DNA of 64,000 bases from Maratus speciosus (GCA_963932465.1 OZ010791.1:320970283-321034282), one strand, 5' to 3'; positions 1-10,754 are shown, numbered from the stretch's first letter. Translations and numbers: made by a program. The notes: generated from the letters alone by a model not told the origin.

Positions 1-957
1 CTGATATCAAATTCAAACGTTTTAAGTACTTTCGTGGGTGCATATGCGCTCATGGTTCCGAATGGGTTAAAGAAAGATCGCTTCAAACATAACTAAGATT
101 CGTTTTAAACGTTCATTAACCGTTTCAGTTGTATGAATAAATGTCCCTCATTAAATTAAACTAATGTTATCATAAATTAAATTGTATTTATTTTTCAAGT
201 TTTCAAAAGAATAACGCTTGATTTTCTTAGAAAGGTTGAAACACAAATAGATATTTTTAAGTTGTTCTTTAATCCAAAGACAACTTTTAACGAAAGTTTT
301 CATTCATTTTGTTTACAAACTAACAGATGTTGTTATTAAAATACTTTGAAATAGAAAGACGTTTATTTGAAAACAGAATAAACATTTTAGATAATACTCT
401 GAAAGTAGATGTCTTTAACTAAATTATCAAACATATGAGTGAGAGAAATCTGATTGCTACGTGACAAAAATCGCTTTTAACAATGAATTTTGAGTCAGTT
501 TTAATTTAGAAAAAAGTAAATGACTATCTTCAATGACATATTTTTAGTTTTGTTGTTAGAAATAATATGTTAAACAAATCACATTGTTTGAAAATATATT
601 TTTCGAGTTTATTTTTTCAACAATTGTTTTTTTTAAATGAAATCACAGATAAAACTAATGAAAGCAAAACTTGTGAAACACAAGTTGAATATCGAGAATG
701 ATAGAACATGTTTTGAATTAAGTAATGTAGAATGTGAAATTTTAAGTTCAGTTTATTAAAGCAAATAAATAAATTGAAAGACACATTTTGAAAGGATTGT
801 TATAAATTTGTTAAAACTTTTTTCGTTTTAAGAAACACTAGACAAACATTACACTTAAAAGACCAAATAATTATACATACCTTTTGTTGATTGAAGCAAG
901 CAGAGTCATTGAAAATAGCATGAAACTGAAAAGTCGACGGTAACTTTAGTTAATTTT
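1..957. repeat. Repeat-family flank outside the palindrome
   Basis: AT-rich sequence with no convincing gene. From about 690 on it resembles 5950-6240 in the same orientation: shared blocks include the stretch reading AAATTGAAAGACACATTTTG near 773 and its match near 6052, and GAACATGTTTTGAAT near 705 and 5946. It is therefore a diverged second copy of the unit that builds the palindrome arms, but it has no mirror copy on the right side, where homology stops at 10373. Confidence 0.6.
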
Positions 958-1300
958 ATGCCGTAAAAGGTACGATAAAGTACCGCAGAGCACTAAGATA
1001 AATGTCCGGTAAACGAGAGCTAAAGAACATACGACCTTCATCCACCAGATCCAAGACACAACTGATATGCGCGGGGTCTAACACCTGCAGAAGAAGGTCA
1101 CTGATTAGAGATCAAGGTCACTGATAACAGATCACGTGACTGCTAACAACCAATCAGAAGCGAGCTTACAGGTATGACGACATCCTGTGGCAATACCTGT
1201 AGACAATCTCGCGCCAGTTGATTGACAGGGCGCGTCGTGGAATGTTAGGAATGCAGACAGAGTGGCGTCTACCTTTTGCATCATAGTATTTTAGGGAAAA
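840..1300 (+). repeat. CCAAT/E-box module, outer left copy
   Basis: GC-richer island within AT-rich DNA. It carries GATCACGTGAC (E-box CACGTG) near 1132, AACCAATCAGAAGCGAGC (CCAAT box) near 1148 and GTTGATTGACAGG near 1217. It is a diverged direct copy of 6120-6575 in the same arm and mirrors 10030-10373. The motifs look like Pol II promoter elements, but no transcript can be shown from sequence. Confidence 0.6.
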
Positions 1301-1321
1301 TATATATTACATTGATGTAAA

Positions 1322-1570
1322 AGACATTATTTTTTTTAACTAACTGTTAATAATTTTGAAATAACATACTTTTCTCATACAAGCGAAAAAAGAATGTTTC
1401 AGAACATGTCTCTGATCATAATTAAACATAACTTTAAGCATAGTTAACCATCTCAGAGCATGATTAAACAAATTCGAACATAACTTTGGGCATGTTTAAA
1501 CAATGCGAACTATATTTGAACATATCCGAACATGTTCATTCATAACTTTAACAGTTTTTAATCTTTCAGA
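1322..1570. repeat. CATG-TTCGAAC minisatellite, outer left
   Basis: Degenerate repeats of the type TTAAACATGTTCGAACATAA. They are directly homologous to 5330-5700 and mirrored at 9780-10015. Confidence 0.6.
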
Positions 1571-1574
1571 ATTT

Positions 1575-2235
1575 AAAAAAACATATTTAAAACTATTTTA
1601 TTTTAAAAATTTTTGTAAAAATTTTAATTTATAATTTTCTTTTTAAGGTTTTAACTTTTTTTTGTTAAAACTTTTTTTAACGTTTTAACTTTTTTTGTTA
1701 AAATTTTTTAAATTTTTTTTTTTGTTTAAACTTTTTTAACTTTTTTGTTAAAACTTTTTTTAACTTTTTTTGTTAAAACTTTTTTTAACTTTTTAACTTT
1801 TTGTTGTTAAACATTTTTTTTTACTTTGTTAAAACTTTTTTTTTACTTTTGTTAAAAAAAATTTTTTTACAAACTTTTTTTTGTTAAAACTTTTTTTGTT
1901 AAAACTTTTTTTTTATAAAACTTTTTTTTTCTTAAAACTTTTTTTTACTTTTGTTAAAAAAATTTTTTGTTAAAACTTTTTTTACTTTTGTTAAAACTTT
2001 TTTTGTAAAACTTTTTTACTTTGTTAAAACATTTTGTTTTACTTTTGTTAAAAAAAAATTCTGTTAAAACTTTTTTTATAAACTTTTGTTAAAACTTTTT
2101 TTATATATTTTTTGTAAAACTTTTTTGTTAAAACTTTTTTAAATTTTGTTAAACTTTTTTTATATTTGTTAAAACTTTGTAAAACTTTTTATCATCTTTG
2201 TAAACTTTCTATAATTTTTAAAACTAATAAATTTT
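1575..2235. repeat. T-rich simple repeat (TTTTTTGTTAAAAC)n
   Basis: Long low-complexity tract built from variants of CTTTTTTTGTTAAAA, about 14-20 bp per unit. Its complement is the A-rich tract at 9108-9765 in the right arm. It has extreme strand asymmetry (T-rich top strand) and no coding potential. Confidence 0.8.
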
Positions 2236-2254
2236 ATACATACATATGTGTATA

Positions 2255-2314
<60 letters not shown>

Positions 2315-2388
2315 TATATACATATACATATATGCATATACATATACATACATACGTATGTTTTATATATATATATATATATATACAT
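2236..2388. repeat. (TA)n-rich microsatellite
   Basis: Alternating TA/CATA repeats. The last 8 bp (ATATACAT, 2381-2388) are the left target duplication of the adjacent hAT-like element. Open frames reading Tyr-Ile repeats here are microsatellite artefacts. Confidence 0.85.
2381..2388. repeat. Target site duplication (left) of hAT-like element
   Basis: ATATACAT, repeated exactly at 5137-5144 immediately outside the opposite terminus. Confidence 0.7.
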
Positions 2389-5136
2389 TAGGGTGGTCAC
2401 AAGAAATCAATTTTCGAATTTTTTCGGGGGGACCCCCCAAAAAGTTGCCAAATGACTAGAAAATGAGATTGGCTGACTTTCAGCTCATTTGGATAATATT
2501 AACCCGTGCCTCATTGAGGTTTAAGTTTGAAAAAAACGTGATTTTTCGCAAAAACATGCTGTGTTTCCTTCATGAAATGAATACAATTGAACCTAGAAAC
2601 ATAATGCAGGTCTCAATTTATAAAAAAAAAGTTTTGCTTTGAAGAACCACACACCATTTTCTTCTAAAAATGTATACATTTAAAAATATACGCAGTTTTC
2701 AGGACCAGACATCACCTGAATCCTAAAAATTGACTTTTTATGAAAAAGCGAAAAAAAATTTGTAACATTCTATTTCACCTGCTTTCCACCTTTTGTTTTT
2801 CTGTTTTTCGTTTTAATCCAATAAAGTGTTCCAATAAAGTGTTTGATTAAAAAAAATTCCAAAGAAAAGGAAACAAATCGAATTTTAAACTGAAAGAATT
2901 TTAAAAAAAGGGAGGGCAAAGGAAGTATAGAAATGAGAGCAAATAATGCTCAATTGCATTTTATTATTAAAGTTGTGTTACAAGAAAGGAGGCATAATAA
3001 AGAAAATAAATTATTTTCCTTTACAACTGTCACGTTAGACCTTTCCGGCACAGAAAAATTCTGTTCGTAAAAGGATGAAATGATTGTCTACCCCGGAATT
3101 TACAAACGACATTTTTAGAAATTAAAAACACATTACTTTAACCTTTCATTGTAAAAGCAAAATTTTTTTAAATATTCTTCGTGCCGTTTCTAAGTTTGGA
3201 ATTAAAATTAGGTGGTCCCGGCGTGAGACACTGCGCCGGAAAGGAATTAAGTGGTAATGGTTTAGATAAGGTGGCTTATGTTGACTTTTTTTACCAAAGT
3301 ATTATCTAAAAATGAAAATGCAACTTGATCCGAGTTAAGATACCCGAGGCGGTTTGTTATTTTAGCAAGTGCTTTGTCTGTAACCGATTTATCAAATTTT
3401 CTGTGGTGAACAAGTGATTTTATTATTTGCAGGTCTTGAATTGGGGGCTAAAGTGGCAGTGGAAATATTGAAGCACGCTTTTACATAAATATTGATTAAA
3501 AATAAGATCTCTGATACCTTCTTTTTCTAAATTTGTTATTGAAAGATGATCCCTGAAACAATATATTTTGAGAGAATGAATGGCCTGTGCCGCCATCCAT
3601 CTGACATGATTAAAAGCACCAGGTGCTCTGAAAAAAAGTCTTTTGCAGGAAGGAGTTCTATAAAAATTAATCATAGTTGTATAAACTCTTTATAATCATC
3701 CCTGAGCTGTTAATTTTTAAAAGTTCCTGTAAGAAAATTTGAAATTTCTTCTGAATTAACTATTTATACCTAGTATTTCATCATCAATAGCATTTGTATA
3801 CTTACTCTGAATTAATTTAGACCAACCAATCAGAATTGTTTTTTTTAATATCTGGCTGAGGGGCAGTGATTATGCCCATTTTACAATCAAGAACAGGTTT
3901 TAAGAAAATTTCTAAGTTATGGTGGCGGCATGGTAAATACAGAAGACTTTTCCTTTAACAATTGCTATAGAAAATTGCAGGTTTCTCTGAGGCGACCTGT
4001 GTTTACTGCAGTTGTATCAAAAAATATTGCCTGGATTTTACCAACTTCCTCGCACTCTTTAACTGCTGAAAATACAGCTTTCGCCTGAATTATTCCGATG
4101 CTATTTTCAAGTTGAGTAATTCGTAGTAACTGTTCTCCATCCCCACAAATAATTAAAACATTTATCCACTCTACATTTTCTTTATTCAAAAAATGGTGAA
4201 GCAGTTTTCCACCCCAGTGAACAACAGTTCTCTCTAAACGGGAATTTTAAAATCTGTTTTTGATGAGCTCAGTTTTTTGTTTCAGAAACAGTTATTTGCA
4301 GAGTCGATGTCTGTGGTTAGCTAGTGGATGTATTCTAAGTCTAGCAGCTTCTCTGGCGTTCAGTTCATTTTGCGAATATTATAAAATAAAATACATAAAA
4401 CTTGACAATTACTTGGCTGCTTACTGTCGATGATATGATGATACATGTGGCCAATTTAAAAAATCTTACATTTCTGCCATCATATCAAGAGGGGGAAGGG
4501 GTTTTACGGAATGTTTCGTCAATTCTAAAAATAGATAACCATAACAGATAACAAAAACAGCCTTGTAATAAAAAGAGAAATTCAGAGGTTGAACTGCAAT
4601 ACAAATCGAGAAGCTCTTTCTTACTAGACACAGAACTAGATAACTAATAATCAATTATAATTCGTGAAATATTTTTAAAGTTACAAAAATTGTTCACTTA
4701 TTTTTGCCTAGTAATAAAAATAATACAAAAAAATTATCAAAAGTAATAAAATTTTTAATTTGTCATTTTTTACCTATGTTTCAAAAATGCAGAGTTTGAG
4801 GGTATGGTTCACCTGCTGTCCTGAAAAATACTAAATGTTCATTAAATATAAGTTTTCACGAGAGTAAAAGTTCAAGGCAACAACAGTATCTATGAAATAA
4901 AACAAAAATCAGGTTTCTAAGACAAATATTTTTCACGTAAAGAAAGAAAAACGACAATTTTTTGCCAAAAATTGCAAATTTTCAAGAATTCAACCTCGAT
5001 GAGGCACGGGTTAATGTTATTTATTTGAAATGAAACTTTGCCAATCTCATTTTCTAACTAATTGGCAACTTTTAGGAGGGTCCCCCGGAAGAAAACGTTA
5101 AAAAAAATTTTCCCCATGTTACTTGTGACCACCCTA
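2389..5136 (-). mobile_element. hAT-like DNA transposon, 2,748 bp
   Basis: The ends are inverted: TAGGGTGGTCACAAG at 2389 and its complement ending at 5136. The inverted similarity continues for about 145 bp on each side, including AGAAAATGAGATTGGC and the CCCGTGCCTCAT block near 2504 and 4996. It is flanked by 8-bp direct repeats ATATACAT (2381-2388 and 5137-5144). An 8-bp duplication and a TAGNG-type terminus are hallmarks of the hAT superfamily. The mirror position in the right palindrome arm (near 8830-8860) is uninterrupted (TA)n, an empty site. Decayed transposase-like remains lie on the minus strand. Because the flank is a microsatellite the 8-bp duplication is less decisive than usual, so assignment to hAT is probable rather than certain. 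Confidence 0.8.
3423..4260 (-). pseudogene. Decayed transposase-like gene of the hAT-like element
   Basis: Reading the minus strand from about 4260, recognisable blocks appear in family order but in several frames: VHWGGKLL (near 4200-4222), ICGDGEQLLR, GIIQAKAVFSAVKECEEVGK, FFDTTAVNTGR (3991-4021), CRHH (near 3919-3936), a block resembling DDYKEFIQL (near 3670-3695), then APGAFNHVRWMAAQAIHSLKI (near 3565-3625). These match, from memory, a large animal family of transposase-like proteins with the FDTTASNTG and CRHH motifs. Stops and at least three frame changes separate the blocks, and the N-terminal and C-terminal parts are not recognised. The gene cannot encode a full product. The family name is knowledge-based and the hAT link rests on the element's termini. 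Confidence 0.65.
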
Positions 5137-5144
5137 ATATACAT
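5137..5144. repeat. Target site duplication (right) of hAT-like element
   Basis: ATATACAT, identical to 2381-2388. Confidence 0.7.
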
Positions 5145-5205
5145 ACATCATATATATATATACATATATATATATTTATATATATATATATGTATATATA
5201 TTTTA
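5145..5205. repeat. (TA)n/(CATA)n microsatellite
   Basis: Remainder of the left-arm microsatellite that the hAT-like element split. It mirrors 8770-8850. Confidence 0.75.
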
Positions 5206-5329
5206 CACAAGAACCCATACATAAACATTTAACTTTCATATATTTAGAGACACGTAGTCGTGGATGTATGCTTTTACTTAAACATTTATATAGATAGATA
5301 CTACCCTTAAATTTACGTTCATGCAAAAA

Positions 5330-5705
5330 AACATTATTTTTCTTAAACTGTTAATATTTTTGAAATAACATACTTTTCTCATGCAAGTGAAAAAGAATGT
5401 TTCAGAGCATGTCTCTGGCCATGGTTAAACATAAATTTAAGCATAGTTAACCATCACAGAATATGATTAAACATGTTCGAACATAACTTTGGACACGATT
5501 AAATATATATCCTGACAATATTTGAACCTATCCAAACATGGTTAAACATGTTTGAACAAACTTTGAGCATATCCGAACATTGTTAAATATATCCCAACTA
5601 ACTTTGAGCATGATTAAATATACTCGAACTATCTTTGAGCATATCCGAACATGGTTAAACATGTTCGAACATAACTTTGGTCATTGTTAAACATATCCTG
5701 AAGAA
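5330..5705. repeat. CATG-TTCGAAC minisatellite, inner left
   Basis: About nine degenerate units (31-42 bp) of the form GAGCATATCCGAACATGG followed by TTAAACATGTTCGAACATAA. The mirror copy is at 8270-8640 and a shorter direct relative at 1322-1570. Confidence 0.75.
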
Positions 5706-6119
5706 AGTGCGAGCTACCGAACAAAATTCATTAAGAAAGACAAACTCGTGAATTTAGTAATCACAAGCCAGTTCCAACTTTTAAAAAGCAACTGATTAAC
5801 TTAATTTGGAAGAATTGTTATAAGTTTTTTTAAAACACTTTGTTAGAAACTGACGAATGAGTTTAACAAATTTTTGGAAATAATAGAGTATGATAATACT
5901 CTTAGAGTATAATATATGTTACTTAGAGTATAATAATACATTTGATGTCAGAACATGTTTTGAATGAAATCGTGAATTCATAGTATGCTGAAAACGCGAA
6001 CTTTGAAATTTATAGTTAGGTTAAATGAAGAAAAGTAAAGCAAATTACTAAATTGAAAGACACATTTTGAAAGGATCGTTATAAGTTTGTTAAAACTGTT
6101 GTTGTATTAAACACTATAT

Positions 6120-6800
6120 TAGACAAAAAAATTTACATACCTTTTGGAAAGAAGTTTCCCTAAGCTTTTGATGATTCGAACAAGCAGACTCACTGAAAAG
6201 TAGCAAGAAGCTTAAAATTCGACGGCAGTTTTACTCAATCTTATGCCGTAAAAGGTTCGATATGGTACCGCATAGCACTAAGCCAAATGTACGGTAAATG
6301 GGAGCTGTGAAACATGTGACCTACCTCCACCAGATCCAAGCCTCGACTGATGTGCGCGGGGTTTAACACCTGCAGATGAAGGTCACTGATTAGAGATCAA
6401 GGTCACTGATAACAGATCACGTGACCGCTAACAACCAATCAGAAGCGAGCTTTCAGGTATGACGACATCCTGTGATACCAGTAGACGAAGTGACGCCCTC
6501 CGCCTGTAAGAAACGATCATGTCGAAGCATATACCGTCTTGCTGGCGCCAGTTGATTGACAGGTGGGCAGGAGAATGCAAGGAATGCAGACACAATGGCG
6601 CCCTCCTCCACCGCCTACTCCTTTCACATGTCAGGTGATCTTCGCATCCAATCACATACAAGTATTAGATGGTAGAGGGCGCTCGTGTTGTGTTCAAGTA
6701 CGACGTCATCACTTGTTTTGTGCTTTGTCATCAACCATTTCCCCTTCAGTTGATGTCCTGGGCAGATGCTTCATAGTAAGTAACACCATTTAAATTTTAA
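6120..6800 (+). promoter_or_regulatory. Promoter-like module, inner left arm
   Basis: GC-richer island with GATCACGTGAC (E-box), AACCAATCAGAAGC (CCAAT box) near 6431, GTTGATTGACAGGTGGGC near 6550, TACGACGTCATCAC (CRE-like) near 6699, an initiator-like TTCAGTT near 6745 and a perfect splice-donor string GTAAGT at 6777-6782. Order and orientation suggest a promoter and a short first exon pointing toward the palindrome centre. The right arm holds the mirror module pointing back at it. No exon downstream in the 221-bp spacer is evident. These are motif matches only. Confidence 0.35.
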
Positions 6801-6875
6801 GTTTTTTGTTAGTAATATTTTTATGTATAAAAAATAACAAAAAAAGACATTTTGTTTAAAATAACAAGTGTCTTT

Positions 6876-7096
6876 CCGATTTTAAAATCTAAGTAAAAAT
6901 TTTTCTCCGATAAATATTTTACTTAAATAGATTTTTAAATCTAATTTTTTTAACCAGAAAAAGATGATCTAAACATGACTAAATTCGTCGGAACAATAAA
7001 CTTGTTCAACAACTTGTTAAGTGGATATTTCTAATTGTGCTAATTTAAGTAGTGTGTTATTCGATAAAGTTAAACTTGATATTCGAAAAAGTGATG
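6876..7096. other. Palindrome spacer
   Basis: AT-rich 221-bp sequence unique to the centre. It contains a shorter imperfect inverted repeat (AAAATCTAAGTAAAA near 6883 against a later TTTTACTTAAATAGATTTTT). No gene is seen. Confidence 0.75.
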
Positions 7097-7149
7097 AAAG
7101 ACACTTGTTATTTTAAACAAAATGTCTTTTTTTGTTATTTTTTATGCAT

Positions 7150-7845
7150 AAAAATATTACTAACAAAAAACTTAAAATTTAAATGGTGTTACTTACTGTG
7201 AAGCATCTGCCCAGGACATCAACTGAAGGGGAAATGGTTGATGTCAAAGCACAAAACAAGTGATGACGTCGTACTTGAACACAACACGAGCGCCCTCTAC
7301 CATCTAATACTTGTATGTGATTGGATGCGAAGATCACCTGACATGTGAAAGGAGTAGGTGGTGGAGGAGGGCGCCATTGTGTCTGCATTCCTTGCATTCT
7401 CCCGCCCACCTGTCAATCAACTGGCGCCAGCAAGACGGTATATGCTTCGACATGATCGTTTCTTGCAGGCGAAGGGCGTCACTTCGTCTACTGGTATCAC
7501 AGTATGTCGTCATACCTGAAAGCTCGCTTCTGATTGGTTGTTAGCGGTCACGTGATCTGTTATCAGTGACCTTGATCTCTAATCAGTGACCTTCATCTAC
7601 AGGTGTTAGACCCCTCGCACATCAGTCGAGGCTTGGATCTGGTGGAGGTAGGTCACATGTTTCACAGCTCCCATTTACCGTACATTTGGCTTAGTGCTAT
7701 GCGGTACCATATCGAACCTTTTACGGCATAAGATTGAGTAAAACTGCCGTCGAATTTTAAGCTTCTTGCTACTTTTCAGTGAGTCTGCTTGTTCGAATCA
7801 TCAAAAGCTTAGGGAAACTTCTTTCCAAAAGGTATGCAAATTTTT
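7150..7845 (-). promoter_or_regulatory. Promoter-like module, inner right arm (mirror copy)
   Basis: Reverse complement of 6120-6800 with scattered substitutions. The CRE-like, CCAAT and E-box strings and the GTAAGT donor (complement near 7192-7197) are all kept. The two modules converge on the spacer. Functional status is unknown. Confidence 0.35.
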
Positions 7846-8269
7846 TTTGTCTAATATAGTGTTTAATACAACAACAGTTTTAACAAACTTATAACGATCC
7901 TTTCAAAATGTGTCTTTCAATTTAGTAATTTGCTTTACTTTTCTTCATTTAACCTAACTATAAATTTCAAAGTTCGCGTTTTCAGCATACTATGAATTCA
8001 CGATTTCATTCAAAACATGTTCTGACATCAAATGTATTATTATACTCTAAGTAGCATATATTATACTCTAAGAGTATTATCATACTCCATTATTTCCAAA
8101 AATTTGTTAAACTCATTCGTCAGTTTCTAACAAAGTGTTTTAAAAAAACTTATAACAATTCTTCCAAATTAAGTTAATCAGTTGCTTTTTAAAAGTTGGA
8201 ACTGGCTTGTGATTACTAAATTCACGAGTTTGTCTTTCTTAATGAATTTTGTTCGGCAGCTCGCACTTT

Positions 8270-8640
8270 CTTCAGGATATGTTTAACCATGACCAAAGTT
8301 ATGTTCGAACATGTTTAACCATGTTCGGATATGCTCAAAGATAGTTCGAGTATATTTAATCATGCTCAAAGTTAGTTGGGATATATTTAACAATGTTCGG
8401 ATATGCTCAAAGTTTGTCCAAACATGTTTAACCATGTTTGGATAGGTTCAAATATTGTCGGGATATATGTTTAATCGTGTCCAAATTTATGTTCGAACAT
8501 GTTTAATCATATTCTGTGATGGTTAACTATGCTTAAATTTATGTTTAACCATGGCCAGAGACATGCTCTGAAACATTCTTTTTCACTTGCATGAGAAAAG
8601 TATGTTATTTCAAAAATATTAACAGTTTAAGAAAAATAAT
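8270..8640. repeat. CATG-TTCGAAC minisatellite, inner right
   Basis: Mirror of 5330-5705, with the same unit order reversed and few substitutions. Confidence 0.75.
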
Positions 8641-8767
8641 GTTTTTTTGCATGAACGTAAATTTAAGGGTAGTATCTATCTATATAAATGTTTAAGTAAA
8701 AGCATACATCCACGACTACGTGTCTCTAAATATATGAAAGTTAAATGTTTATGTATGGGTTCTTGTG

Positions 8768-8771
8768 TAAA

Positions 8772-8820
<49 letters not shown>

Positions 8821-8845
8821 TACATATATATATATATATATGATG

Positions 8846-8886
<41 letters not shown>

Positions 8887-8909
8887 GTATGTATATATAT
8901 ATATATATG

Positions 8910-8967
<58 letters not shown>

Positions 8968-8998
8968 ACGTATGTATGTATATGTATATGCATATATG

Positions 8999-9084
<86 letters not shown>

Positions 9085-9105
9085 TATACACATATGTATG
9101 TATAA
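8768..9105. repeat. (TA)n-rich microsatellite, right arm (hAT empty site)
   Basis: About 340 bp of alternating TA with CATA and TGTA interruptions. It corresponds to both halves of the left-arm microsatellite joined without the hAT-like element. Confidence 0.85.
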
Positions 9106-9107
9106 AA

Positions 9108-9765
9108 TTTATTAGTTTTAAAAATTATAGAAAGTTTACAAAGATGATAAAAAGTTTTACAAAGTTTTAACAAATATAAAAAAAAGTTTAACAAAATTTA
9201 AAAAAGTTTTAACAAAAGTTTATAAAAAAAGTTTTAACAGAAATTTTTTTAACAAAAGTAAAACAAAATGTTTTAACAAAGTAAAAAAGTTTTACAAAAA
9301 AAGTTTTAACAAAAGTAAAAAAAGTTTTAACAAAAAAATTTTTTAACAAAAGTAAAAAAAAGTTTTAAGAAAAAAAAGTTTTAAGAAAAAAAAAGTTTTA
9401 TAAAAAAAAAGTTTTAACAAAAAAAGTTTTAACAAAAAAAAAAAGTTTTAACAAAATTTAAAAAAAAAACTTGTAAAAATTTTTTTTTAACAAAAGTAAA
9501 AAAAAAAAAGTTTTAACAAAATTTAAAAAAAAATGTTTAACAACAAAAAGTTAAAAAGTTGAAAAAAGTTTTAACAAAAAAAGTTAAAAAAAGTTTTAAC
9601 AAAAAAGTTTAAAAAGTTTAAACAAAAAAAAGTTTAAAAAATTTTTAACAAAAAAAGTTAAAACGTTAAAAAAAGTTTTAACAAAAAAAAGTTAAAACCT
9701 TAAAAAGAAAATTATAAATTAAAATTTTTACAAAAATTTTTAAAATAAAATAGTTTTAAATATGT
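9108..9765. repeat. A-rich simple repeat (GTTTTAACAAAAAAA)n
   Basis: Complement of the T-rich tract 1575-2235. Its A-rich top strand means the two tracts could pair over about 650 bp. Confidence 0.8.
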
Positions 9766-10029
9766 TTTTTTAAATTCTGAAAGATTAAAAACTGTCAAAG
9801 TTATGAATGAACATGTTCGGATATAGTTCGGATTGTTTAAACATGCCCAAAGTTATGTTCGAATTTGTTTAATCATACTTTGAGATGGTTAACTATGCTT
9901 AAAGTTATGTTTAATTATGATCAGAGACATGTTCTGAAACATTCTTTTTTCGCTTGTATGAGAAAAGTATGTTATTTCAAAATTATTAACAGTTAGTTTA
10001 AAAAAATAATGTCTTTTACATCAACGTAA

Positions 10030-10373
10030 TATATATTTTTCCTAAAATACTATGATGCAGAAGGTAGACGCTACTCTGTCTGCATACATTCCACGACGCC
10101 CCCTGTCAATCAACTGGCGCCAGATTGTCTACAGGTATTGCCACAGGATGTCGTCATACCTGTAAGCTCGCTTCTGATTGGTTGTTAGCGGTCACGTGAT
10201 CTGTTATCAGTGACCTTGATCTCTAATCGGTGACCTTCATCTGCAGGTGTTAGACCCCGCGCACATCAGTTGTGTCTTGGATCTGGTGGATGAAGGTCGT
10301 ATGTTCTTTAGCTCTCGTTTACCGGACATTTAGCTTAGTCTTCTGCGGTACTTTATCGTACCTTTTACGGCAT
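10030..10373 (-). repeat. CCAAT/E-box module, outer right copy and arm end
   Basis: Complement of 958-1300. It includes GGTCACGTGATC and CTTCTGATTGGTTGTTAGC. Homology ends abruptly after CCTTTTACGGCAT at 10373, where unrelated sequence begins. Confidence 0.7.
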
Positions 10374-10437
10374 ATGATGAAACATATGCTGAATATGATG
10401 ACAACAACGGGTTGCATGAAACAACGGGTTGCAATAA

Positions 10438-10689
10438 TGTGTCCTCTCCGAGCGAGATTTGATAATGATCAAGTATTTCACCTGTCCAGGAAAAAAAATT
10501 CCGGGATGTACTGATACAATCTATTTTCTTGAAAGGGAGTGTGTTGCAGTGTATGGGTTCAAAACCTGTAATTCTAAAGGTATGTTTACTTTACAAAACC
10601 GTAATGGAATTTGTGTATATGATTCTTTGGATACTCAGAGAAATCGAATAAGCTTGCATGATGTTCCATATCATCCAAAATATTCTTAG
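10438..10689 (+). CDS. Candidate 3' terminal exon, small Cys-containing protein (unrecognised)
   Basis: The frame is open from 10438 to a TAG ending at 10689. A pyrimidine-rich acceptor ending CTGTCCAG lies just before about 10490, so the exon probably starts there rather than at an ATG. The conceptual segment includes PGCTDTIYFLERECVAVYG, KTCNSKGMF and GICVYDS: four cysteines in about 45 residues, mixed polar residues, no low complexity. AATAAA occurs at about 10760, some 70 bp past the stop, as expected for a terminal exon. An AAAG/GTATGT string inside could alternatively be a donor. It starts right beside the right edge of the palindrome. No family is recognised and no upstream exon was identified, so it may be spurious. 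Confidence 0.25.
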   Translation, partial: CVLSERDLIMIKYFTCPGKKIPGCTDTIYFLERECVAVYGFKTCNSKGMFTLQNRNGICVYDSLDTQRNRISLHDVPYHPKYS

Positions 10690-10754
10690 TGTGTATATGG
10701 TAACACAATGAGTTCGTGTCGTTGAAAATTAGCTTTACATCATCTTTATACTCT

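Larger units (their letters stand above)
958..10373. repeat. Giant inverted repeat (palindrome), arms ~3.2 kb
   Basis: Left arm 958-6875 is the reverse complement of right arm 7097-10373. The match can be followed through every landmark: ATGCCGTAAAAGG at 958 and its complement ending at 10373, the T-rich tract and A-rich tract, the (TA)n blocks, the CATGTTCGAAC minisatellite, the CCAAT/E-box module and the inner AACAAGTGTCTTT edge. After subtracting the hAT insertion with one target copy (2,756 bp), the left arm is about 3,162 bp and the right 3,277 bp; the difference lies mostly in (TA)n length. The arms differ by scattered substitutions and by the insertion, so the right arm is not a mechanical copy of the left. 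No protein-coding gene is evident in either arm. Confidence 0.92.

Noticed and set aside
2166..2459. Open frames coding long Tyr-Ile repeats (also 8647-9194, both strands)
   Set aside because: They are translations of (TA)n microsatellite in several overlapping frames on both strands, not genes.
6428..7544. 76-77-codon frames in the palindrome modules, present in mirror image
   Set aside because: The similar proteins arise because the arms are inverted copies. The frames overlap on both strands, lack family similarity, and cover CCAAT/CRE-type non-coding sequence.
958..10373. Palindrome as a simple assembly fold-back error
   Set aside because: The arms differ by substitutions, microsatellite length and a 2.75-kb insertion, which a copied read would not show. 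It still needs long-read confirmation.
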